Source of the DNA: Comamonadaceae bacterium
Lineage (GTDB): Bacteria > Pseudomonadota > Gammaproteobacteria > Burkholderiales > Burkholderiaceae_C
Assembly: GCA_947460165.1 (NCBI GenBank)
Contig: CANHKH010000064.1
Coordinates: 1-11,394 of the forward strand
Reading direction: 5' to 3'
Length of the DNA stretch: 11,394 nucleotides
The translations under genes and the position numbers were made by a program. Each line of letters begins with the position of its first letter. The stretch's first letter is position 1. Shown here in pieces: positions 5,819 to 11,394 of this stretch. The notes beneath the pieces are model-generated. The model ran no database searches and was not told the DNA's origin. It worked only from the letters and a program-made list of their open reading frames with translations.

Positions 5819-6664
5819 ATGAGCGAGCTGCGCTACCTTCCGGGCCACACCCCGCTGGTGTTGGATTCACCGCACAGCGGCACCCATTACCCAGACGATT
5901 TCCGCCACGTCTGCGAGCGGGCCGTGCTGCGCCACGCCGAAGACACGCATGTGGAAAAACTCTACGACTTTGCGCCTGGCTTGGGCGTCCATTGGATAGA
6001 GGCGTTTTTTCCACGCAGCTATGTGGACGCCAACCGCGACCTGTGCGAGATCGACGAGTCCTTGCTGGACGCACCCTGGCCCGGCCCCCAGCCCCAGACC
6101 CCGGGACAGTGGGCCAAGGTGCGCTTGGGCAAGGGCCTGATTTGGCGCCTGACGGACCAAGGATTGCCGCTGTACGACCGGCTTTTGAGCGTGGCCGAGG
6201 TGCAGCAGCGCCTGCAGCGCTGCTGGCTGCCCTACCACCAGGCTGTGCAGCAGGCCATTGATGCGGCCCATGCCCAGCACGGCTACAGCCTGCACCTGAA
6301 CTGCCACTCCATGCCGGCGGTGGCCGGCAGCCACGCCACCGACCAGCCTGGCCTGGTGCACGCCGACTTTGTGGTGGGCAACCGGGACCACAGCAGCTCT
6401 AGCCCTGCGCTGGCAGAGCTGGTCTGCCATGCACTTCAGCGCGAGGGCTATTCGGTGTGGCTCAATCACCCCTACAAAGGCGTGGAGTTGGTGCGCCGCT
6501 ACGGCAGGCCCGAGCAGCACCGGCACAGCTTGCAGCTGGAGATCAACCGCCGGCTTTACATGGACGAGCACACGCTGGAGCTTCACGCCGGCTGGGTGCC
6601 GCTCCAGCAAAGCCTGCAGGCGCTGGTCCAGCAGTTGTTGGCCACCGACCCCCGCCGGCTTTGA
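5819..6664 (+). CDS. N-formylglutamate amidohydrolase family protein
   Basis: Members hydrolyse N-formyl-L-glutamate to formate and glutamate, the last step of one histidine degradation route; related proteins use other N-formyl amino acids. The 281-residue product has the family landmarks DSPHSGTHYPDDF (16-28), EDTHVEKL (41-48), ANRDLCEID (71-79), a probable metal- or substrate-binding CHSMP (His163), GNRDHSSSSPAL (187-198) and LEINRRLYMD (240-249). No signal peptide is seen, so it should be cytoplasmic. The ATG at 5819 is preferred over an in-frame ATG at 5753 because it starts just before the conserved domain and directly after a plausible promoter. No hut gene lies nearby, so a role in histidine degradation is not shown. 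The next gene begins 21 bases after the stop, suggesting a two-gene operon. Confidence 0.85.
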   Translation: MSELRYLPGHTPLVLDSPHSGTHYPDDFRHVCERAVLRHAEDTHVEKLYDFAPGLGVHWIEAFFPRSYVDANRDLCEIDESLLDAPWPGPQPQTPGQWAKVRLGKGLIWRLTDQGLPLYDRLLSVAEVQQRLQRCWLPYHQAVQQAIDAAHAQHGYSLHLNCHSMPAVAGSHATDQPGLVHADFVVGNRDHSSSSPALAELVCHALQREGYSVWLNHPYKGVELVRRYGRPEQHRHSLQLEINRRLYMDEHTLELHAGWVPLQQSLQALVQQLLATDPRRL

Positions 6665-6685
6665 AGCCCAACACAAAGGAAGCGC

Positions 6686-7798
6686 ATGGATCGCATCGAT
6701 GGGGTGGTGATAGGCGCTGGGGTGGTCGGGCTGGCCACAGCCCGGGCCTTGGCTTTGTCGCCGCACTTCAAGTCACGCGCTTGGCTGGTGCTGGAGGCCG
6801 CTCAGGCCATTGGCACGGGCACCAGCTCGCGCAACAGCGAGGTCGTTCACGCCGGCATTTACTACCCTGCCGGCTCTCTGAAAGCGCGCTTGTGCGTGGA
6901 GGGCCGGCAACGGCTGTATGCCTATTGCGCAGAGCGTGGCGTGGCCCACCAGCGCTGTGGAAAGCTGATTGTGGCCACCGATGAGGCGCAGCTGCCGCAG
7001 CTCGACGCGATTGCCGCCAAGGCCGCGGCCAACGGCGTGGCCGACCTGCAGTGGCTCAGTCGCCAGCAGGCCCAGCGCCTGGAGCCTGCGCTGCGCTGCG
7101 CTGCCGCCCTGCATTCGCCCTCGACCGGCATCGTCGACAGCCATGCGCTCATGCTGGCCTTGCAAGCTGACTTGGAGCGCGAAGGTGGCACTGTCGCCTT
7201 GCACTCGCCCTTGGCCGGGGCGCGCTACACCGACCAGGGCTGGATCTTGCAGATGCAAGATGGCAGCCAATGGTGCACCGAACTGCTGGTCAATGCGGCG
7301 GGGCTGGCCGCGCCTGCGCTGGCGCGTCGTTTTGAAGGCCTGGACCCTGCCCATGTGCCGCAGGCATTTTTTGCCAAAGGCAATTACTTCACCCTGGCGG
7401 GTCGGTCGCCTTTTTCGCGGCTGATCTACCCCGTGCCCGAGGCTGCCGGCCTGGGCGTGCACCTGACCCTGGACCTGGGCGGGCAGGCCAAATTTGGGCC
7501 TGACGTGCAATGGGTGGACGACCCTGAGGATGTGCGGGTCCATCCCCGGCGGGCCGACGGTTTTTACGCCGAGGTGCGCAAGTACTGGCCAGGCTTGCCC
7601 GACGGCGCTTTGCACCCGGGCTACGCGGGCATTCGGCCCAAGCTCGCTGGCCCGCATGCGCCCGCCAGCGACTTTGTCATCCAGGGGCCGGCGCAACACG
7701 GCTTGCCGGGGCTGGTCAACCTGTTCGGCATCGAGTCGCCGGGCCTGACCAGCGCGCTGGCGCTGGGCGAGGCCGTGGTGCAGGCCTTGCAGGCTTGA
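6686..7798 (+). CDS. lhgO: FAD-dependent oxidoreductase, L-2-hydroxyglutarate dehydrogenase (LhgO) type
   Basis: Enzymes of this DAO-fold family oxidise L-2-hydroxyglutarate to 2-oxoglutarate with FAD, passing electrons to the quinone pool or oxygen. The 370-residue protein begins with the FAD-binding Rossmann motif VVIGAGVVG (7-15). It continues with the family signature TSSRNSEVVHAGIYY (46-60) and GSLKARLCVEG (63-73). Later come LVNAAGL (201-207), HLTLDLGGQAKFGPDVQW (259-276), IRPKLAGP (316-323) and NLFGIESPGLTSALALGE (345-362). The ATG at 6686 has the ribosome binding site AAGGA five bases upstream. It lies 21 bases after the amidohydrolase gene and should be co-transcribed with it. Substrate is inferred from family resemblance; another 2-hydroxyacid is possible. 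No membrane helix is seen. Confidence 0.82.
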   Translation: MDRIDGVVIGAGVVGLATARALALSPHFKSRAWLVLEAAQAIGTGTSSRNSEVVHAGIYYPAGSLKARLCVEGRQRLYAYCAERGVAHQRCGKLIVATDEAQLPQLDAIAAKAAANGVADLQWLSRQQAQRLEPALRCAAALHSPSTGIVDSHALMLALQADLEREGGTVALHSPLAGARYTDQGWILQMQDGSQWCTELLVNAAGLAAPALARRFEGLDPAHVPQAFFAKGNYFTLAGRSPFSRLIYPVPEAAGLGVHLTLDLGGQAKFGPDVQWVDDPEDVRVHPRRADGFYAEVRKYWPGLPDGALHPGYAGIRPKLAGPHAPASDFVIQGPAQHGLPGLVNLFGIESPGLTSALALGEAVVQALQA

Positions 7799-7813
7799 GC
7801 TTTGCCGTGTCAA

Positions 7814-7834
7814 GCCGGGCAGCCGCTGCCCGGC
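7814..7834. terminator. Strong hairpin downstream of the oxidoreductase gene
   Basis: GCCGGGCAG (7814-7822) pairs perfectly with CTGCCCGGC (7826-7834) around a three-base loop, 15 bases after the stop codon. No T-run follows, so it may be a 3' end stabiliser or a Rho-assisted end rather than a classical intrinsic terminator. Confidence 0.45.
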
Positions 7835-7977
7835 CATGGGCCGTGCCAACACACCGACTGCAGCGCGTTCCATGGCCCACCCCAGCCCTGGAGCTTGAAA
7901 AAAAATCCGTGTTTGACCGGCCCCCTTGGGCCTGGGGCTGCAGTGACAATGGTCTTTTGTTTTGGCCTTGACCCACC

Positions 7978-8283
7978 ATGTACACCTCGTTGACCATTCG
8001 TCGCCTGAGCACGGGCTCTGTTTACAAGCTCATTTTCATTGGCCTGATGACCGCCATGCTGCCGCTGGGCCTGCTGATGGGGGTGCTGGCTTGGATAGGC
8101 TTTGACACGGTCAGCTGGCAAGGCCTGCCGGTGGCGGGACCCGTGGGCGTGCTGGTGGGTTTGTTTGCCGGGCTGTGGGTGGCCTTGACCTTCACCGCCA
8201 TGATGGGCTCGCTCGCTGCGCTGGGTTTGTGGCTGTACGCCCGTTACAGGCCGCTGCACCTGGTCATCGTGGCCGCGGAATGA
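7978..8283 (+). CDS. Small two-helix membrane protein of unknown function
   Basis: I do not recognise this 101-residue protein. It has a short polar start (MYTSLTIRRLSTGSVYK), a first hydrophobic helix at about 18-41 and a polar turn (FDTVSWQG). A long second hydrophobic stretch follows at about 53-87, rich in glycine (GPVGVLVGLFAGLW), which could be one long helix or a hairpin. After YARYRP the tail is short and hydrophobic. The basic residues on both ends suggest that both termini face the cytoplasm. No ribosome binding site precedes the ATG; the context ACCCACCATG is the same as at the ompR start. Flanked by a hairpin upstream and a 214-base spacer downstream, it seems to be a single-gene unit. 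Base composition matches its neighbours. It may be coding, given consistent hydrophobicity along its length. Confidence 0.65.
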   Translation: MYTSLTIRRLSTGSVYKLIFIGLMTAMLPLGLLMGVLAWIGFDTVSWQGLPVAGPVGVLVGLFAGLWVALTFTAMMGSLAALGLWLYARYRPLHLVIVAAE

Positions 8284-8435
8284 GCGAAGCGGCGCCTTTG
8301 AGCCTCGTGCCGCAGCTGCCTCTCGGGCGACGGCCGACCCAGCGTCAGGCTGCCGCAAGCCCTCCATTCATAATTATGAATTCAGTTTCAGGTGTTCAAG
8401 CCCAGCCGGCCGGCTGCGCTGACTGGCCCGCCTGA
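8280..8435 (+). CDS. Doubtful 51-residue ORF overlapping the membrane protein stop
   Basis: An ATG overlaps the stop of the 101-residue gene (ATGA at 8280-8283) and opens 51 codons starting MSEAAPLSLVPQLPLGRR. The product is compositionally plain, rich in Ala, Pro and Gln, with no domain or membrane segment, and its frame runs through the AT-rich palindrome. The overlap is suggestive of coupling, but I think it more likely to be chance. Confidence 0.15.
   Translation: MSEAAPLSLVPQLPLGRRPTQRQAAASPPFIIMNSVSGVQAQPAGCADWPA
8366..8381. promoter_or_regulatory. 16-bp AT-rich perfect palindrome, candidate operator
   Basis: ATTCATAATTATGAAT is a perfect inverted repeat with no spacer, in strongly GC-rich surroundings, 117-132 bases upstream of the acrylyl-CoA reductase ATG. 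Its form suits a dimeric regulator. It also contains CATAAT, a -10-like hexamer, on both strands. No regulator gene lies in the window. Confidence 0.4.
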
Positions 8436-8438
8436 GCC

Positions 8439-8444
8439 TTGACA
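8439..8444 (+). promoter_or_regulatory. Perfect -35 hexamer upstream of the acrylyl-CoA reductase gene
   Basis: TTGACA matches the sigma-70 -35 consensus exactly, 53 bases before the ATG at 8498. No good -10 hexamer is found 16-18 bases downstream (the sequence there is TTGCCT or close to it), so the promoter would be weak, activator-dependent or not real. Confidence 0.3.
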
Positions 8445-8497
8445 TCTGCCCGTTCAATGCCTTGCCTTGTGCGCCCCAGTGCGCGAAAGACTCATCC

Positions 8498-9475
8498 ATG
8501 TTCAACGCCTTGTTGCTGCAAAAAACCGACGGCCAATTTTCCGCCGCCATCACCTCGCTGGACGAGTCCAGCCTGCCGCCTGGCGACGTGCAGGTGCGCG
8601 TGGACTACTCCACGCTCAATTTCAAAGACGGCCTGGCCATTGCCAACAAAGGCCCGGTGGTGCGCGCCTGGCCCATGGTGGCCGGCATTGACGGGGCGGG
8701 CACGGTGCTCTCGTCCAGCCACCCGGATTGGAAAGAGGGCGACCACTTCATTCACAACGGCTGGGGCCTGGGCGAGACGCGCTGGGGCCTGATGGCCGAA
8801 CGCGCCAGCCTGGAGGGCCGGCAGTTGGTCAAGCTGCCCGAGGCCTTCACGCCGCGCCAAGCCATGGCCATAGGCACGGCGGGCTACACCGCCATGCTGT
8901 GCGTCATGGCCTTGGAGGAGCGTGGCCTGCAGCCCGGGCAGGGCGAGGTGCTGGTGACAGGCGCCACCGGTGGCGTGGGCAGCACCGCCATTGCGTTGCT
9001 CAGCCGCCTGGGCTACACCGTGGTGGCGGCCACGGGCAAAGCCAGCGAAGAGGCCTACCTCACAGCCCTGGGCGCGGCCAGCGTGATCGACCGCGCCAGC
9101 CTGGGCGCTGCGGGCAAGCCCTTGCAAAAAGAGCGCTGGGCGGGCGCGGTGGACACCCTGGGCTCGCACAGTTTGGCCAATGTTTGCGCGCAAATGCAGT
9201 ACGGCGGGGTGGTGGCCGCCTGTGGCCTGGCCCAGGGGGCCGACTTGGCGGCCACCGTCATGCCCTTTATTTTGCGCGGCGTCACCTTGGCCGGCATTGA
9301 CAGCGTGATGGCGCCCTTGGCCAAACGCCAGCAGGCCTGGGCCAGGCTGGCGCGCGATTTGGATGCCGCCAAGCTCGAGTCCATGGTCACCGAAGTCAGC
9401 TTGGCCCAGGCCCCTGAATGGGCGCAAGCCTTGATGGACGGCCGGGTGCGCGGCCGCGTGATCGTCAAAATTTGA
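8498..9475 (+). CDS. acuI: Acrylyl-CoA reductase (NADPH), AcuI/YhdH family
   Basis: AcuI reduces acrylyl-CoA to propionyl-CoA with NADPH, a step used to assimilate acrylate, 3-hydroxypropionate and DMSP breakdown products and to remove toxic acrylyl-CoA. The 325-residue protein is a zinc-free medium-chain dehydrogenase/reductase. It has NFKDGLAI (41-48), GIDGAGTV (63-70), NGWGLGETRWGLMAERA (87-103), the nucleotide-binding loop TGATGGVGSTAI (154-165) and ATGKASE (178-184), where Lys181 suits the NADPH phosphate. PFILRGVTLAGIDSV (256-270) is diagnostic of the AcuI/YhdH group. The ATG at 8498 gives the family N-terminus (MFNALLL); a TTG at 8462 would add 12 unusual residues. Its ribosome binding site is weak (GAAAGA). 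prpE follows after 21 bases. The acrylyl-CoA role rests on family and neighbour; a general enoyl or quinone reductase is the alternative. Confidence 0.88.
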   Translation: MFNALLLQKTDGQFSAAITSLDESSLPPGDVQVRVDYSTLNFKDGLAIANKGPVVRAWPMVAGIDGAGTVLSSSHPDWKEGDHFIHNGWGLGETRWGLMAERASLEGRQLVKLPEAFTPRQAMAIGTAGYTAMLCVMALEERGLQPGQGEVLVTGATGGVGSTAIALLSRLGYTVVAATGKASEEAYLTALGAASVIDRASLGAAGKPLQKERWAGAVDTLGSHSLANVCAQMQYGGVVAACGLAQGADLAATVMPFILRGVTLAGIDSVMAPLAKRQQAWARLARDLDAAKLESMVTEVSLAQAPEWAQALMDGRVRGRVIVKI

Positions 9476-9484
9476 ACAACCCAA

Positions 9485-9490
9485 CAGGAG
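9485..9490 (+). promoter_or_regulatory. Ribosome binding site of prpE
   Basis: CAGGAG lies six bases before the ATG at 9497, within the 21-base gap after acuI, and fixes the prpE start. It is clearly stronger than the site before acuI. Confidence 0.75.
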
Positions 9491-9496
9491 ACAAAC

Positions 9497-11394
9497 ATGA
9501 GCCAAGCCCCCGTCAGTTATGCCGAATTTCACCGCCAGTCTGTGGCGCAACCCGATGTTTTTTGGGCCGAGCAGGCCAAGCTGATCGACTGGTTCACGCC
9601 GCCATCGCGCATTTGCAACTGGGACAACCCACCTTTTGCCAAGTGGTTTGAAGGCGGCACCACCAATTTGTGCCACAACGCGGTGGATCGCCACCTGCAG
9701 GCGCGCGCCGACCAGCCCGCCTTGATTGCCGTGTCCACCGAGACCTGCACGGAAAAGGTCTACAGCTTTGCCGAGTTGCACACCGAGGTGCAGCGCATGG
9801 CCGCGGCCATGCAGGCCCTGGGCGTGGGCCAAGGCGATCGCGTGCTGATTTACATGCCCATGATGGCCGAGGCTGCTTTTGCCATGCTGGCCTGCGCCCG
9901 CATAGGCGCCATCCACTGCGTGGTGTTTGGCGGCTTTGCCAGCGGTTCGCTGGCTTCCCGCATTGAAGACGCCCAGCCCAAGCTCATCGTCAGCGCCGAC
10001 GCTGGCTCGCGCGGCGGCAAGGCCATTGCCTACAAGCCCTTGCTCGACGAGGCCATCCGCCTGTCGGCCCACAAGCCCAGCGCCGTGATCTTGGCCGACC
10101 GCCAATTGGCCGCCATGGACCTGGTGGCCGGCCGCGACCACCTTTGGGCCGATTTGCGCGCCCAGCACCTGCACGCCCAGGTGCCCTGCCAGGCCATGGC
10201 CTCCACCGACATCAGCTACACCATCTACACCTCGGGCACCACCGGCAAACCCAAAGGTGTGCAGCGCGACACCGGCGGCTACGCCGTGGCGCTGGCCGCG
10301 TCCATGAAGCACATTTTTGACGGCCGGGCGGGCGAGACCTACTTTTCCACCAGCGACATCGGCTGGGTGGTGGGCCACAGCTACATCGTCTACGGTCCCT
10401 TGATCGCGGGCATGGCCACCATCATGTACGAGGGCCTGCCCACCCAGGGCCTGGACGGCCAACCCGACGGCGCCATTTGGTGGAGCTTGGTGGAAAAGTA
10501 CAAGGTCACCGCCATGTTCAGCGCGCCGACTGCCGTGCGCGTGCTCAAAAAGCAAGACCCGGCGCTGCTCAAAAAACACGACCTCTCCAGCTTGCGCGCG
10601 CTGTTTTTGGCCGGCGAACCGCTGGACGAGCCCACAGCCCGCTGGATCAGCGAGGGCCTGAATGTGCCCATCATCGACAACTACTGGCAAACCGAAAGTG
10701 GCTGGCCCATCTTGACCCTGGCCAATCCGGTGCAGCAGATGTCCAGCAAATTCGGCAGCCCAGGCATTCCCATGTACGGCTACAAGGTCACGCTGCTGCA
10801 CGAGGCCACCGGCGAAGAGTTGACCCAGCCCAATGAAAAAGGCGTGGTCTGCATCGAAGGCCCGACGCCGCCGGGATTCATGCAAACCGTGTGGCGCGAC
10901 GACGCTCGCTTTGTCAACACCTACTGGCAAAGCGTGCCCGGCAAAATGGTTTACAGCACCTTTGACTGGGGCATACGCGACGCCGATGGTTACTTTTTCA
11001 TCCTGGGCCGCACCGACGACGTGATCAACGTGGCCGGCCACCGCCTGGGCACCCGCGAGATTGAAGAAAGCATCTCCGGCCACCCGTTGGTGGCCGAGGT
11101 CGCCGTGGTGGGCGTGGCCGACGCGCTCAAAGGCCAGGTGGCCATGGCCTTTGCCGTGCTCAAAGACGCCAGCGTGGCGGGCGATGTGGACGCCAGCAAA
11201 CGGGTGGAAGCCGAGATCATGAAGCGCGTGGACGGCGACCTGGGCGCCGTGGCCCGCCCCGCCCGTGTGCGCTTTGTCAGCGTGCTGCCCAAAACCCGCA
11301 GCGGCAAACTGCTGCGCCGCGCGATTCAGGCCGTGTGCGAAGGCCGCGACCCGGGCGACCTGACCACGCTGGACGACCCGTCTGCACTGGAGCA
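9497..11394 (+). CDS. prpE: Propionyl-CoA synthetase (propionate-CoA ligase), extreme C-terminus off the right edge
   Basis: PrpE activates propionate to propionyl-CoA through an acyl-adenylate, using ATP and CoA, in the cytoplasm; acrylate and 3-hydroxypropionate are used by some relatives. The window holds 632 complete codons, about the usual family length, so only a few residues should be missing. Visible are the P-loop YTSGTTGKPKG (244-254), PrpE-type DIGWVVGHSYIVYGPL, DNYWQTESGWP (394-404), and FDWGIRDADGYFFILGRTDD starting at 489, which separate it from acetyl-CoA synthetase. VINVAGHRLGTREIEE follows, and the C-terminal catalytic lysine Lys604 is in TRSGKLLRR. In relatives that lysine is switched off by acylation. 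It lies 21 bases after acuI on the same strand, which points to a shared operon feeding propionyl-CoA. Confidence 0.92.
   Translation, partial: MSQAPVSYAEFHRQSVAQPDVFWAEQAKLIDWFTPPSRICNWDNPPFAKWFEGGTTNLCHNAVDRHLQARADQPALIAVSTETCTEKVYSFAELHTEVQRMAAAMQALGVGQGDRVLIYMPMMAEAAFAMLACARIGAIHCVVFGGFASGSLASRIEDAQPKLIVSADAGSRGGKAIAYKPLLDEAIRLSAHKPSAVILADRQLAAMDLVAGRDHLWADLRAQHLHAQVPCQAMASTDISYTIYTSGTTGKPKGVQRDTGGYAVALAASMKHIFDGRAGETYFSTSDIGWVVGHSYIVYGPLIAGMATIMYEGLPTQGLDGQPDGAIWWSLVEKYKVTAMFSAPTAVRVLKKQDPALLKKHDLSSLRALFLAGEPLDEPTARWISEGLNVPIIDNYWQTESGWPILTLANPVQQMSSKFGSPGIPMYGYKVTLLHEATGEELTQPNEKGVVCIEGPTPPGFMQTVWRDDARFVNTYWQSVPGKMVYSTFDWGIRDADGYFFILGRTDDVINVAGHRLGTREIEESISGHPLVAEVAVVGVADALKGQVAMAFAVLKDASVAGDVDASKRVEAEIMKRVDGDLGAVARPARVRFVSVLPKTRSGKLLRRAIQAVCEGRDPGDLTTLDDPSALE

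Noticed and set aside
7898..7930. A8 run with a nearby GGCCC/GGGCC inverted repeat as a leftward terminator
   Set aside because: The T-run on the minus strand is separated from the five-base-pair stem by about 15 bases, and no leftward gene ends here.
8492..11083. 863-codon open frame on the minus strand antisense to acuI and prpE
   Set aside because: The translation is rich in Gly, His, Gln, Ala and Val without any domain. The plus strand carries two complete families with proper starts. Long antisense frames are expected from codon bias in GC-rich genes.

Overview
The window is chromosomal DNA of a GC-rich betaproteobacterium. The protein sequences and the gene order mfd / ispD-ispF / envZ-ompR fit Burkholderiales, most likely Comamonadaceae. 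This assignment comes from recognising families and gene order by eye, not from a database search. No mobile element, CRISPR array, phage gene, tRNA or rRNA is visible. Most of the window is ordinary core and catabolic gene content.

Left part (1-4715). The N-terminal third of mfd (transcription-repair coupling factor) runs leftward off the edge. Divergent from it is the two-gene isoprenoid operon ispD-ispF (MEP pathway), whose genes overlap by ATGA. The ispF end converges, with only 10 bp between stops, on a leftward two-component operon: an OmpR-like response regulator and an EnvZ-like histidine kinase. The mfd/ispD gap carries face-to-face -10-like hexamers, a perfect hairpin and dense G-tracts.

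Middle (4716-5818). The 321-bp region upstream of ompR holds a clear leftward intrinsic terminator and further inverted repeats. These belong to the 3' end of a leftward gene for a small outer-membrane beta-barrel protein (GTG start, strong ribosome binding site). A 215-bp divergent spacer then leads into a rightward cluster with a promoter placed almost on the start codon.

Right part (5819-11394). All genes read rightward. First comes a pair: an N-formylglutamate amidohydrolase family protein and an L-2-hydroxyglutarate dehydrogenase-like FAD oxidoreductase, 21 bp apart. A hairpin follows, then an unrecognised 101-residue two-helix membrane protein. After a 214-bp spacer containing a 16-bp AT-rich perfect palindrome come an AcuI/YhdH-type acrylyl-CoA reductase and prpE (propionyl-CoA synthetase), 21 bp apart. 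Together the last two suggest handling of acrylate, 3-hydroxypropionate or propionate through propionyl-CoA. prpE runs off the right edge only a few residues short of its expected end.

I found no clearly new biological system. The points most worth a second look are the mfd-ispD control region, the apparently leaderless promoters, the acuI-prpE pairing with its upstream palindrome, the non-ATG start and small ORF between ompR and envZ, and the structured 3' region of the outer-membrane protein gene.
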